Origin: Ardenticatenaceae bacterium
GTDB lineage: Bacteria > Chloroflexota > Anaerolineae > Promineifilales > Promineifilaceae
NCBI GenBank assembly: GCA_020634495.1
Contig: JACKBR010000025.1
Span: 10,754-74,753 of the forward strand
DNA: 64,000 nt
Direction: 5' to 3'
Shown here: piece by piece, positions 14,979-23,864 of the stretch
Layout of the letters: each line of letters starts with the position of its first letter
Position numbering within the stretch: position 1 is the first letter of the stretch
The notes under the pieces: model-generated
The model's database searches: none
Seen by the model: only the letters and a program-made list of their open reading frames with translations
What the model was told of the DNA's origin: nothing
Made by a program: the position numbers and the translations under genes

Positions 14979-15665
14979 ATGATTTCACTCTTTTATTTTT
15001 TAATTGCGGCGATCATTGGCTACCTGTGTGGGGCCATCCCGTTTGGCTACCTGTATGTCCGTTTGGTGAAGGGTGAAGATATCCGCACAATTGGCAGCGG
15101 CCGTACCGGAGGCACCAACTCTTTGCGGGCGGCAGGGCTGGGGGTCGGGCTGGCCACCTCATTTAGCGATGTAGGCAAAGGCGCGTTGGGCATCATACTT
15201 AGCCGCTGGCTTTTAGCCAACCAGCTTAGCCCTGAACTGTTGCCCTGGGCCTTAGCGTTGGCAGGCGTCATGTCCGTCATCGGGCATAACTGGTCTGTGT
15301 TTATGGGCTGGCGTGGTGGGGCGGGAACCGGGCCAAATGTGGGCTGGGGCACTGCGCTGTGGTGGCCCATGCTGCCCATTGCCATTGTGGTGATGTCTGC
15401 CATGCTGCTGGGCATTGGCATGGCTTCTGTCGCTTCCCTCACAATGGGTGCGTTGATCGCCATCGTCTTTTTTGTGCTGTACCTGGCGGGCGTTCCCCCC
15501 TTTGATGCTTCATTGGCCTATATTGTTGGGGGATTGGTGGCCTTTGCCATTGTGGCCTGGGCGCTGCGCCCCAACATCAAGCGGCTGCTCAACGGCACCG
15601 AGCGCGTAGTTGGCCCTCGTGCCCGCCGCCTGAAACGTAGGCAAGACCCTCAAAACGGAAATTAA
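14979..15665 (+). CDS. plsY: Glycerol-3-phosphate acyltransferase PlsY
   Basis: Acylates glycerol-3-phosphate at the sn-1 position using acyl-phosphate, the first step of phospholipid synthesis, in the inner membrane. The 228-residue protein has five to six hydrophobic helices. The family motifs are present: GAIPFGYL, GSGRTGGTNSLRAAG and GHNWSVFMGWRGG. GGAGAGG lies before the ATG at 14979. The position corresponding to the usual GSGNxGATN reads GSGRTGGTN, a mild variation. It ends at a hairpin shared with the convergent gene. The C-terminus is basic (RRLKRRQ). Confidence 0.92.
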   Translation: MISLFYFLIAAIIGYLCGAIPFGYLYVRLVKGEDIRTIGSGRTGGTNSLRAAGLGVGLATSFSDVGKGALGIILSRWLLANQLSPELLPWALALAGVMSVIGHNWSVFMGWRGGAGTGPNVGWGTALWWPMLPIAIVVMSAMLLGIGMASVASLTMGALIAIVFFVLYLAGVPPFDASLAYIVGGLVAFAIVAWALRPNIKRLLNGTERVVGPRARRLKRRQDPQNGN

Positions 15666-15672
15666 GCAATCG

Positions 15673-15712
15673 AGTCAGTGAATCATCGTTCAAATTGATT
15701 CACTGACTTTTT
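15673..15712 (+). terminator. Intrinsic terminator after plsY
   Basis: AGTCAGTGAATCA (15673-15685) pairs perfectly with TGATTCACTGACT (15696-15708), then TTTTTG. It separates convergent plsY and the solute-binding lipoprotein. Confidence 0.85.
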
Positions 15713-15714
15713 GT

Positions 15715-18111
15715 TTATCCCCCACCCTTGGTTAGAAATTCATAGTGCAGCAGCCCCATTGCGTCAATTTGTACATTGTTGACATTGTTCAATGAGATGG
15801 CAATGCGTGGCTCTTGCAGCAGGTCTACCGTGGGAAAGTCTTGAGCCCACAGTTGTTGGATGTCACCAAAGACGGACAGCCGGGCGGCGGGGTCTATTTC
15901 TTCATCGGCAGCTTGTAGGAAGGCGTCTATGGCCGGGCTTTCGTAGTTGGGGCAGAAGGTGCTGCTGGTGAGTATGACGTCGGTCCAGGCACCTGGCCCT
16001 AGATAGTCGGCGGGGCGACCGGGGCTGGGCCAGCCCATCAGGTAAGCGGGCAAGTTGCATTCGGCAATCTGGCCTATGAATTGTTCAAACGCTGCACCGG
16101 TAATCGTGACCTGGAAAACGCCTGTTTCTTCTAGCTGGCTTTGTAGGGCGGCGGCGTAGGCGGCTTCAGCGTTGCTGTAACGGCCGTCATTCACATACCA
16201 CAGCTCAATTTCTAACGGAGTTGTCTGGCTGTAGCCCACTTCTAGCAGCAATGAGCGGGCCAGGGGCAAGTTGCGCTGGGGGAAAATGGGTAAATGACCT
16301 GGCACCGTGTCGGGGATGGGGCTGAACAGGGGCAGGCGGCTGCCGTTGAACACGGTTTCGGCCAGGGCGGAGCGGTCTACGGCCAGGGCAAATGCCTGGC
16401 GCACTTTGGCATTGTCCCAGGGCGGCTGTTCCTGGTTGAAGATGACGTAGCTTTTGAAGGCGGCTGGGCCTGTCCACGCTTTGTAGTCGGGAATGCCGTC
16501 GCTATTGCCATCGGTGGTTTGCAAGGCGGTGAAATCGCTGTAGGGCAGGCCAGTCCAGGCAATGTCGATAGATTGGAATTCTTCGAGGGAGCGGCGCATA
16601 ACGGCCGTATCATCCTGAAAGCGAATCAAGATATTCTCAAAGGCAGGCGGCGTGCGGCCGGGCCATTCTGGATTGGCCCGCAGGCGCATCTGCTCGCCAG
16701 GCGTCCAGCTTACGATGGTGTACGGGCCAAGCCCGCCGCAGCTGCTTAAATTATCCTGCGCCTCGCTGTAACATTCATTGCTGATGGGAAAGTAAGGCGG
16801 TGTGGCCAACAGGCTAAAGAAGGTGGCGTCTGGTTCTTGCAAAACAAACTTCACGGTGAATTGGTCGATGACCTGTACGGCGTCATCGTCGGCAAAACCG
16901 TCTTCGTTGCTGTCTTTCAGGTAGCCATTCACCAAAAAGTTGCCCAGGCTGCGTGCCCGATCAATTGACCATTTCACATCCTCTGCGGTGAACTCGCTGC
17001 CGTCGGGGAAGCTGAGGCCGCGCCGCAGGCTGATGGTGTATTCCAGCTTGTTTTCTGACACGGTGGGCAGGCTGCTGGCCAGCATGGGCTCTAGCACGTT
17101 GTCTGTGTTGAAGGCGTACAGGCCGCTCATGGTGTTGATTTTAATTTCCCAACTGGAGAAGTTGGAGAAGCGCGCCGCCGGGTCTAAGTCGGTTAAGTCG
17201 CCCACAATGCCGATGACCATTTCGTTGGGCGAGGCAACGACGCGGGGTTCGCCAGGGGTGAGCGTGTCTGAGGGCAGCAGCCAGGCGACGGTGAGCCGTT
17301 CGATGTCGCCCGCGTTTTGTACGGCCGTAATCGCTGCATTGAGTCGTTCTAATAAGTCTGGATTGGCGGCAGAAACAGCAATGCCGTACGCTTTTTGGCT
17401 AATCCAGGCATTACGGCCGTTTCCGCCCACAACTTTAATCTGATCGCTGTAGGTCTGGCTGAAATAGTTGGCCACGTAGCTGTCGGTGATAACGGCCGTT
17501 AACGATTCATCTACCAGCGCCTGTAGAGCCTCCACACTGTTGTTGTACCTGAGAATATCTGCTTCGCTAAGGCCCACAATGGAGCGAGCAGCTTGCTCCG
17601 CTTCGCTGTTTTGCACCACGCCAACGGCCGTGCCGGGCTGTAAATCATGGTAGCTGTTGAACCGCGTTTCATCGGCCAGCACCACCAGCACCTGACCCAC
17701 TTCCAGGTAGGGCTGGGTGTAAGCAATGCCTTCTGGAGCTTCTGCCGGGATGACCAGGCGGGACATGGCGGCATCGAAGTCGCGGCCCGGATTGGCCGCC
17801 AGATTTTCCAGCACGCCTTCCGCGGGCGTCACCACAAATTCATAATCAAGATCGGCTTCTACGGCAATATTTTCCATCAGGCGGCTCACAAAGCCATCTA
17901 GATCGCCAAATTTATCGAAGGCGGTAAAGGGCGGCAGCGGGGCATCGGTGGCCACGACAATGAAATCTGGCTGGCCGACAGGGAGAATGGCTTCTTCCGT
18001 GGCGGAAGCGGTGGGTGTTGGGGGAATGGGGGTAACGGCCGTTTCTACATTGTTTCTGGCACAGGCGGCCAACAGCAGGAACGCGCCAAGTAAAAGGTAA
18101 ATCCGTTTCAT
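15715..18111 (-). CDS. Lipoprotein fusing two solute-binding domains (SBP family 3 + family 5)
   Basis: A 798-residue secreted lipoprotein. The signal peptide MKRIYLLLGAFLLLAAC ends in a lipobox, so I start at 18111 and not at the ATG 12 codons upstream. Residues 45-280 look like an amino-acid-type family 3 binding domain (PPFTAFDKFGDLDGFVSRL, then YNSVEALQALVDESLTAVI). Residues 295-795 look like a peptide/nickel-type family 5 domain (GLSFPDGSEFTAEDVKWSI, VRQAFALAVDRSAL). Such folds are normally separate proteins. There is no permease or ATPase nearby, so it may sense or scavenge rather than feed a dedicated importer. Confidence 0.85.
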   Translation of the reverse strand: MKRIYLLLGAFLLLAACARNNVETAVTPIPPTPTASATEEAILPVGQPDFIVVATDAPLPPFTAFDKFGDLDGFVSRLMENIAVEADLDYEFVVTPAEGVLENLAANPGRDFDAAMSRLVIPAEAPEGIAYTQPYLEVGQVLVVLADETRFNSYHDLQPGTAVGVVQNSEAEQAARSIVGLSEADILRYNNSVEALQALVDESLTAVITDSYVANYFSQTYSDQIKVVGGNGRNAWISQKAYGIAVSAANPDLLERLNAAITAVQNAGDIERLTVAWLLPSDTLTPGEPRVVASPNEMVIGIVGDLTDLDPAARFSNFSSWEIKINTMSGLYAFNTDNVLEPMLASSLPTVSENKLEYTISLRRGLSFPDGSEFTAEDVKWSIDRARSLGNFLVNGYLKDSNEDGFADDDAVQVIDQFTVKFVLQEPDATFFSLLATPPYFPISNECYSEAQDNLSSCGGLGPYTIVSWTPGEQMRLRANPEWPGRTPPAFENILIRFQDDTAVMRRSLEEFQSIDIAWTGLPYSDFTALQTTDGNSDGIPDYKAWTGPAAFKSYVIFNQEQPPWDNAKVRQAFALAVDRSALAETVFNGSRLPLFSPIPDTVPGHLPIFPQRNLPLARSLLLEVGYSQTTPLEIELWYVNDGRYSNAEAAYAAALQSQLEETGVFQVTITGAAFEQFIGQIAECNLPAYLMGWPSPGRPADYLGPGAWTDVILTSSTFCPNYESPAIDAFLQAADEEIDPAARLSVFGDIQQLWAQDFPTVDLLQEPRIAISLNNVNNVQIDAMGLLHYEFLTKGGG

Positions 18112-18228
18112 AACGGGGGAGTATAGCAATTGGCTGATGGCTGACAAGCAGGGAGAAGCAATTATGAATGGGGAATGATTAATTAATAACCTATACTGGC
18201 ATACGGCCGTATTTGATTACGGAAACCA

Positions 18229-18678
18229 TTAGGGAAGATGTTCCAAATCGTTCAGGTCTTTATAGCGCCCACTTGCCAGCTTGTTTTGTTTAAGATGGGC
18301 CAAACTGATCAGGTTCACCATAACACCATCTATTTCATCGACAACTCGTTCTGCAAAACAAACGTCAAATTCAACCCCGGATATTGACGTTAGGAGTTCT
18401 AGTCGCATTGGGGGTACACCCATGCGGATGACCTGATTTTCTTCCAAAAAGAGGGCTTCATTCAACTCGGGTAAGTCAAAGCCAAAAGTTTTTAGAACGG
18501 TTACAACTTGAGCAGCGTTTACAGGATGAATGGCAATCCAAACATCCATGTCTACCGTAGCGCGAGGATAGCCATAATAACCAACGGCATATCCACCGAT
18601 CAATAAATATTCAACGTTATGCGCGTTGAGTAATTGTAAGAACTCTTTGAAGTCGGCAGGTAGCTGGATCGTAGCCAT
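18229..18678 (-). CDS. Nucleotidyltransferase-fold protein (MNT/AbiEii-like)
   Basis: A 149-residue protein of the minimal nucleotidyltransferase superfamily. YLLIGGYAVGYYGYPRATVDMDVWI holds the Gly-Gly turn and catalytic-type Asp43 and Asp45. Related proteins transfer nucleotides to tRNA or to partner proteins in toxin-antitoxin systems. It overlaps the upstream small gene by 62 bases in another frame, an unusually deep overlap that implies coupled translation. The pair is probably a two-gene accessory module; its target is unknown. Confidence 0.75.
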   Translation of the reverse strand: MATIQLPADFKEFLQLLNAHNVEYLLIGGYAVGYYGYPRATVDMDVWIAIHPVNAAQVVTVLKTFGFDLPELNEALFLEENQVIRMGVPPMRLELLTSISGVEFDVCFAERVVDEIDGVMVNLISLAHLKQNKLASGRYKDLNDLEHLP

Positions 18679-18826
18679 AAACGATTTGTCGCATCAGTTC
18701 AAGCGCAGCCAGGCGCTCTTGCGGGGTTTTTTGCTGCCAATAGGCATCTTCATCTGTGCGCTCTTCCAAAGCAGCTACAGAAAAAGCCGTTTTATCTATT
18801 TTGGCAGAAGAAGCATTGAATTCCAT
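18617..18826 (-). CDS. Small partner of the nucleotidyltransferase
   Basis: A 69-residue protein without a named domain. It has the pattern YWQQKTPQERLAALELMRQ followed by VYGYDPATCRLQRVL, which I recall as a recurrent small protein encoded next to nucleotidyltransferases in Chloroflexota and Cyanobacteria. The ATG at 18826 is chosen because residues upstream are not family-like. Its 3' end overlaps the nucleotidyltransferase start by 62 bases. It is the likely antitoxin or adaptor of the pair; this is inferred from position only. Confidence 0.7.
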   Translation of the reverse strand: MEFNASSAKIDKTAFSVAALEERTDEDAYWQQKTPQERLAALELMRQIVYGYDPATCRLQRVLTITQRA

Positions 18827-18894
18827 AAATGGACTATAGCAGATGGTTTGTAGGCAATCAAGCAAGAATTTGCTGAAAATGGATAAAGGATATG

Positions 18895-19503
18895 TTAAGA
18901 CAAAATATCGGCAATGGAGACAGGCAGGTTGGCAAAGTTGGCAAAGGTGAGGTCGTTGAAGGGGAGGTTGTGGTGAGCTTTAAGTTGAGCCATCAGTCCC
19001 AAATAGTTGCCCAGGATGCGTTCTTGCCAATTGAGGTTAAGGTGGGAAACGGCCGTTTTAATGCCCACTTCATTCCCCTCCAACTCAATAAAATTACCGT
19101 ACGGCAGCTCATCCAGCACAATTTCCACAGTTTGCCACTGGAACGTTTCGCGGTACTTTTCATACACCTGCATGGGGGCAAAACCCAGCCGCTTAAAAAT
19201 CTCGGCCAGCGTGTCAAAATCGCTGACCTGTACTTCTAGCTCCTCGCGCACTTTAGCTTCGCTTTGCGGCAGATGTTGGGGGGTGCCTTTGTAGGTGAGG
19301 GTTACGGCCGTATCCTGCCTGAGTCTTAACAAAGAAAGCTTCCGGTACAAACGCTCATCGGCCGTATCAAAACGCACATTCCGCTCATAAATACGCGGCT
19401 TTTTTAGCGCCGCCCCCGCCGCCAGCAGCCGCTCCCGAAACGCCGCCAAATCCGGCACAAAAAACTTCACCTCAACTTCTAAATTCTGCTGCTCCGCACC
19501 CAC
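18895..19503 (-). CDS. CYTH-domain phosphatase/cyclase
   Basis: A 202-residue CYTH (triphosphate tunnel) protein. The ExExK motif is at residues 9-13 (EVEVKF), and charged strand residues such as RLRQDTAVTLTYKG and the acidic LDELPYGNFIELEG are present. Members hydrolyse inorganic or thiamine triphosphate or act as class IV adenylate cyclases; sequence alone does not decide. It is transcribed in the same direction as the carboxylase genes but separated from accB by a mixed repeat at 19503-19563. Confidence 0.85.
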   Translation of the reverse strand: MGAEQQNLEVEVKFFVPDLAAFRERLLAAGAALKKPRIYERNVRFDTADERLYRKLSLLRLRQDTAVTLTYKGTPQHLPQSEAKVREELEVQVSDFDTLAEIFKRLGFAPMQVYEKYRETFQWQTVEIVLDELPYGNFIELEGNEVGIKTAVSHLNLNWQERILGNYLGLMAQLKAHHNLPFNDLTFANFANLPVSIADILS

Positions 19504-19563
19504 TTTTCACTTATCACTTTTCACTGATTACTGACCTACCGAATACTCATAACTGATTACCGG
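19503..19563. repeat. Mixed CACTTATCAC and CAGT-type repeat
   Basis: Begins with CACTTTTCACTTATCACTTT units and passes into CTGATTACTGACC units, joining the family seen at 24812-24882 to the CAGT family. It fills the spacer between the CYTH gene and accB. Confidence 0.6.
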
Positions 19564-20091
19564 CTACAGTTCCCCCACAACCGGCTCCTCTTCGTCAAGA
19601 ATCACCGCCAACACCTGGTCTTTTTCCACGCTGGCACCGGCGGCCACATTAATGCGAGCCACAACGCCAGCTTTTGGCGCACGCAGCTCATTCTCCATCT
19701 TCATCGATTCCAGAATAATGACCTTGTCCCCTTTTTCTACCGTTTGGCCTTCCGTTACCGGGACGGCCACAATTAGCCCTGGCATTGGCGATTTGATTTG
19801 CGCCTCGCCCGCCACCTCACCGGCAACGCCACGTGCTTTGGCCAGGCGGTAGGCGCGTTCATCCTGCACCTTCACCGTGTACAGCTCACCCTTTGTCAGC
19901 ACGTCCCACACATCATCGCGGGCTTCCACCACCGCCTCGAGCGAACGGTGATCCAACAGCAGAGACAATACATCTGCTTCTGGCAAATGCTGAAAATCAA
20001 TGTCATACCGCTCACCGTTGACCAAAATTTGATTATTTTGCTCAATCTCAATGATAAATTCTTCGTCGTTTACCGTTGTTATGTATTTCAT
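19564..20091 (-). CDS. accB: Biotin carboxyl carrier protein of an acyl-CoA carboxylase
   Basis: Carries biotin between the carboxylase and carboxyltransferase. With the start at 20091 the protein has 175 residues. The biotinyl domain occupies about 98-170, with the modified lysine at 131 in ILESMKMENE. The N-terminal 90 residues resemble the BT domain found in propionyl-CoA and methylcrotonyl-CoA carboxylases. The start is uncertain: ATG codons at 20103 and 20091 are both possible and neither has a clear Shine-Dalgarno. The longer frame to 20136 is excluded because it runs through the hairpin repeat at 20106-20138. Confidence 0.9.
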   Translation of the reverse strand: MKYITTVNDEEFIIEIEQNNQILVNGERYDIDFQHLPEADVLSLLLDHRSLEAVVEARDDVWDVLTKGELYTVKVQDERAYRLAKARGVAGEVAGEAQIKSPMPGLIVAVPVTEGQTVEKGDKVIILESMKMENELRAPKAGVVARINVAAGASVEKDQVLAVILDEEEPVVGEL

Positions 20092-20105
20092 GGGTGTATT
20101 CATAC

Positions 20106-20138
20106 AGGTGCGACGCACTTCAAAAGTGCGTCGCACCT
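20106..20138. repeat. Perfect 15-bp hairpin between accC and accB
   Basis: AGGTGCGACGCACTT and AAGTGCGTCGCACCT are perfectly complementary with a three-base loop. No T run follows on the transcribed (minus) strand. It may be a dispersed repeat or an mRNA-stability element that tunes accB expression. Confidence 0.75.
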
Positions 20139-20147
20139 CCTAGTTAA

Positions 20148-21665
20148 CTATTTCCGCAATCGCTCCCAGCGGCTGTACCATTTCCAGTTACTCACATCGC
20201 GCTCGCCAGGGGCCACAATTTGGCTGGCCTGCTGCCCCTGTTGGTGGGCCATCAACGTGGCTAAAATGGCGGCTTCCATCACAAATGGCGCTTCTCGATC
20301 ACTCATCTTAAACCGCTCTTCCACAAAATGGGTGTCGAACTGGCCCGTTAAAAAGCGATGGCTGTCCATCATGTGTTGGTGAAAAGGAATGTTGGTTTTC
20401 ACCCCCATGATGCGGTATTCCTCCAGAGCACGGCGCATCCGTAAAATCGCTTCACCTCGCGTCTCGCCGTAGCAAATTAGCTTGCTGATCATTGAGTCAT
20501 AGTAAGGCGTGATTTCGTAGCCAGGGAAAACACCGGTATCGATCCGTACGCCGGGGCCGGTGGGCAAGCGGCTGACGGTGATGGTGCCGGTGGATGGCAA
20601 ATAGTTGTTGTACGGGTCTTCCGCGTTGATGCGGCACTCGATGGCCCAGCCTTTCATGCTGATGTCTTCTTGCTTAAAGCGCAGCCGCCGCCCGCGGGCA
20701 ATGCGCAGCTGCTCTTGCACAATGTCTACACCCGTCACCAGTTCGGTGATGGGATGCTCAACCTGGACGCGGGTGTTCATCTCTAAAAAGTAGAAATTTT
20801 TGTCTCGATCCAGCAAAAATTCGATGGTTCCGGCGCTGACATAATCCACGGCTTTGGCCGCGGCCACGGCCACCGCTCCCATTTTTTGGCGCAATTCTTC
20901 GTCTACCACAAAGCTGGGGCTTTCTTCAATCACTTTTTGGTGGCGGCGCTGGAGGGAGCATTCACGCTCGCCCAAGTGAATCACGTTGCCGTGCATGTCG
21001 GCCAGGAGCTGGATTTCTATGTGACGGCCGTTTTCAATCAAACGTTCCAAATAAACCTGGTCATTACCAAACGCCGCTGCCGCCTCACGCCGCGCCGCTG
21101 CCAGCGCATCCGGCAAATCCACCGACTTGTAAACCGGGCGCATTCCCTTGCCACCCCCGCCAGCCGTTGCCTTTACCAACAGCGGAAAACCAACCGTTTT
21201 GGCCGCTTCAATAAGCTCTTCGTCTGAACCAGCCGAAGCCCCAGGCACAACCGGAACCCCGGCCGCAACGGCCGTTTCCCGCGCCGTTTGCTTATCCCCC
21301 ATCACCCGAATGGCTTCTGGTGGCGGGCCAACAAACACCAGCCCGTTATCCACACACATCTGGGCAAACTCCGCTCGCTCCGATAAAAAGCCGTAGCCCG
21401 GATGAATCGCCTCCGCGCCAGACAACCTGGCAATCTCAATCAGCTTGTCCATGCGCAAATAGCTGTCGCGGGCAGGGGATGGGCCGATGTAGTACGCCTC
21501 AGTGGCATAACGCACATGCAGGGCGCTCCGGTCGGCATCCGAATAAACCGCCACGGTGCTAATGCCTAATTCATGACAGGCACGCAAAATGCGCATGGCA
21601 ATCTCGCCCCGGTTGGCAATGAGTAACTTGTTGAATCGTTTGGGTAGTAAACTGTCTGTAGCCAT
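20148..21665 (-). CDS. accC: Biotin carboxylase subunit
   Basis: ATP-dependent carboxylation of biotin on the carrier protein. The 505-residue protein has the complete family layout: LLIANRGEIAMRILRACHELG, HPGYGFLSE, the ATP-grasp glycine-rich loop KATAGGGGKGMR, EMNTRVQVEHPITE and the C-terminal biotin-carboxylase domain. The last 60 residues go slightly beyond a bacterial AccC, as in acyl-CoA carboxylase alpha chains, but the biotin domain is a separate gene here. It is third in the carboxylase operon. Confidence 0.95.
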   Translation of the reverse strand: MATDSLLPKRFNKLLIANRGEIAMRILRACHELGISTVAVYSDADRSALHVRYATEAYYIGPSPARDSYLRMDKLIEIARLSGAEAIHPGYGFLSERAEFAQMCVDNGLVFVGPPPEAIRVMGDKQTARETAVAAGVPVVPGASAGSDEELIEAAKTVGFPLLVKATAGGGGKGMRPVYKSVDLPDALAAARREAAAAFGNDQVYLERLIENGRHIEIQLLADMHGNVIHLGERECSLQRRHQKVIEESPSFVVDEELRQKMGAVAVAAAKAVDYVSAGTIEFLLDRDKNFYFLEMNTRVQVEHPITELVTGVDIVQEQLRIARGRRLRFKQEDISMKGWAIECRINAEDPYNNYLPSTGTITVSRLPTGPGVRIDTGVFPGYEITPYYDSMISKLICYGETRGEAILRMRRALEEYRIMGVKTNIPFHQHMMDSHRFLTGQFDTHFVEERFKMSDREAPFVMEAAILATLMAHQQGQQASQIVAPGERDVSNWKWYSRWERLRK

Positions 21666-21666
21666 T

Positions 21667-21757
21667 TTTTCAGTGGTCAGTGTTCAGTATTCAGTGGTCA
21701 GTAGTCAGTTTTCAGTAAAAAATTACTGATTACTGGCCTACTGATAACTGATTACTG
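21667..21757. repeat. CAGT-family inverted repeat
   Basis: Units of TCAGTGTTCAGTATTCAGT type are followed by ATTACTGATTACTGGCC-type complements, giving a long foldable tract. It exactly fills the spacer between the carboxyltransferase and accC genes. Confidence 0.8.
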
Positions 21758-21758
21758 C

Positions 21759-23303
21759 CTAAAGGGGAATATTCCCGTGCTTTTTCGGTGGGTTGTGGTC
21801 GCGCTTGTTTTGCAGCATGTTCAGGGCGTTGATGAGGCGCGGGCGGGTCTGGCTGGGTTCTATGACGTCATCTACATAGCCACGCCGGGCCGCTTCGTAA
21901 GGATTGGCAAATTGCTCACGGTAATCGTCTACCAGTTCCGTTTTGCGGGTCGTGGGGTTTTCTGCCTTGTTTAGCTCACGGCGGAAGATGATGTTGACCG
22001 CGCCGTCTGGCCCCATCACGGCGATTTCGGCCGTGGGCCAGGCCAGGTTCAGGTCTGAGCGGATGTGCTTGCTGTTCATGACGCAGTAAGCGCCGCCATA
22101 CGCTTTGCGGGTCACAATTGTGATTTTGGGCACGGTGGCTTCGCAGAAGGCATACAGCAGCTTGGCCCCATGACGAATGATGCCGCCGTGCTCCTGATTG
22201 ATGCCGGGCAAAAAGCCGGGCACATCTTCAAATACAATCAGGGGAATGTTGAAGCTGTCGCAGAAGCGCACAAAGCGGCCCGCCTTCTCGCTGGCGGCGA
22301 TGTCTAGCACGCCTGCCAGCACCATTGGCTGGTTGGCCACAATCCCCACAGAGAAGCCACCCAGTCGGGCAAACCCCACCACAATGTTTTGGGCAAAATG
22401 CTCCTGAATTTCATAAAACACGCCATCGTCCATGATGAGGTGGATGGCGTCTTTGATGTCGTATGGTTTGTTGGGATTATCGGGGACAAGGGTGTTGAGG
22501 GCTGCTTCCGTGCGTAGACTGTCGTCTTTGCTGGGTTTGAAGGGGGGGTCTTCCATGTTGTTGGAAGGCAGGTAGCTCATCAATTCGCGGATGAGGTACA
22601 GGGCATCGGCTTCGCTTTCGGCGGCCATGTGGGCCACGCCGCTTTTTTCGTTGTGGGTCATGGCCCCGCCCAGCTCTTCAAAGGAGACTTCTTCGCCAGT
22701 GACGGCCTTGACCACATCTGGCCCGGTGATAAACATGTAGCTGCTTTCTTTGACCATGTAGATGAAGTCGGTGAGGGCGGGGGAGTAAACCGCACCCCCG
22801 GCGCAAGGCCCCATGATGGCGCTAATTTGGGGAATGACCCCGGAGGCCAGGGTGTTGCGCAGGAAGATGTCGGCGTAGCCGCCGAGGCTAACCACACCTT
22901 CCTGAATGCGCGCTCCGCCGGAGTCGTTTAGGCCAATGACGGGTGCGCCGTTGCGCATGGCCATGTCCATGATTTTGCATATTTTTTCGGCATGAACCTG
23001 GCTGAGGCTGCCGCCAAAGACGGTGAAGTCCTGGCCGAAGATGTAGACAAGACGGCCGTCTACCGTCCCCCATCCCGTCACCACAGAATCGCCCAGGAAT
23101 TTTTGCTTGTCCATGCCAAAGTTGCGCTCGCGGTGGGTAACAAAGGCGTCGATCTCGCGGAAGGAGCCTTTGTCTAGCAAAAGATCGATGCGCTCGCGGG
23201 CGGTCATCTTCCCTTTTTCTTTGTGCCGGGCGATGCGTTCTGGCCCGCCACCTTGCTGTGATTCTTGTCGAAGCTGCTGAAGTTTCTCTAGTTTATCGCT
23301 CAT
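21759..23303 (-). CDS. Acyl-CoA carboxylase carboxyltransferase subunit (propionyl-CoA type)
   Basis: A 514-residue carboxyltransferase joining both halves of the enzyme, as in the beta chains of propionyl- and methylmalonyl-type carboxylases. Visible motifs are [67 protein letters not shown] and [14 protein letters not shown]. These are characteristic of PccB-like proteins rather than AccD. The ATG at 23303 starts the conserved N-terminus and overlaps the upstream membrane gene by 11 bases. Substrate, acetyl- or propionyl-CoA, is not certain. The operon order is membrane protein, this gene, accC, accB. Confidence 0.93.
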   Translation of the reverse strand: MSDKLEKLQQLRQESQQGGGPERIARHKEKGKMTARERIDLLLDKGSFREIDAFVTHRERNFGMDKQKFLGDSVVTGWGTVDGRLVYIFGQDFTVFGGSLSQVHAEKICKIMDMAMRNGAPVIGLNDSGGARIQEGVVSLGGYADIFLRNTLASGVIPQISAIMGPCAGGAVYSPALTDFIYMVKESSYMFITGPDVVKAVTGEEVSFEELGGAMTHNEKSGVAHMAAESEADALYLIRELMSYLPSNNMEDPPFKPSKDDSLRTEAALNTLVPDNPNKPYDIKDAIHLIMDDGVFYEIQEHFAQNIVVGFARLGGFSVGIVANQPMVLAGVLDIAASEKAGRFVRFCDSFNIPLIVFEDVPGFLPGINQEHGGIIRHGAKLLYAFCEATVPKITIVTRKAYGGAYCVMNSKHIRSDLNLAWPTAEIAVMGPDGAVNIIFRRELNKAENPTTRKTELVDDYREQFANPYEAARRGYVDDVIEPSQTRPRLINALNMLQNKRDHNPPKKHGNIPL

Positions 23304-23715
23304 AAGGAAAGTAGGTTTGGGCGGCACGCTGCAAGGCCCACCGCGTAAATAGAATGGTGCAGAATAAAATCAAACTGCTGATAAACCACAAGGCCCAGTT
23401 GCGCGGCGGTTGGGCAAATAGCAGCCACACGGCCGTTTCATACACCGTGTATGCAGCAATTGCCAGGGGAATCGCCTTGATGGTAAACGGCCGTTTCTGC
23501 CAGAGCTGCCACGCGAGGCTAAAAAATAACAATGTAAAAAATACCGCCACCCCCAATCGCAGGCGCGGGTCTGGTTGAAGGGTTAGAACGTTTTGTAAAT
23601 TGAGCTGCTGGCCAATGGCACTGGCTCGCCCAAGGTTCCATGTTCCTAAAAAAATAACACTCCAAATTGTAATAGTTACGCTACGAGGACGCTTTGGAGG
23701 TGAAAAGCTACTCAT
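23293..23715 (-). CDS. Small four-helix membrane protein of unknown function
   Basis: A 140-residue protein with hydrophobic segments at about 15-32, 52-70, 78-98 and 105-128, between basic ends. I do not recognise a family. It overlaps the carboxyltransferase start by 11 bases, so it is translated from the same message. Any link with the carboxylase, for example lipid metabolism at the membrane, is only suggested by position. Confidence 0.7.
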   Translation of the reverse strand: MSSFSPPKRPRSVTITIWSVIFLGTWNLGRASAIGQQLNLQNVLTLQPDPRLRLGVAVFFTLLFFSLAWQLWQKRPFTIKAIPLAIAAYTVYETAVWLLFAQPPRNWALWFISSLILFCTILFTRWALQRAAQTYFPYER

Positions 23716-23864
23716 TACGAAAATTATAAAGGATAGCGGCAGAGTTGTCAGATATTTGCCTGTACCTCGTTTGCCAGCGCATAATATCCAAACAGAGATG
23801 GGCCTGATCGCCCATTCCCGCGCTTGGCATTTACAAAAAACGGCCCTGTAAGTAAAGGTTTATC

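Noticed and set aside
21667..21757. Regular short repeats that look at first like a CRISPR array
   Set aside because: Units are about ten bases, degenerate and self-complementary, with no unique spacers of constant length and no cas genes in the window.
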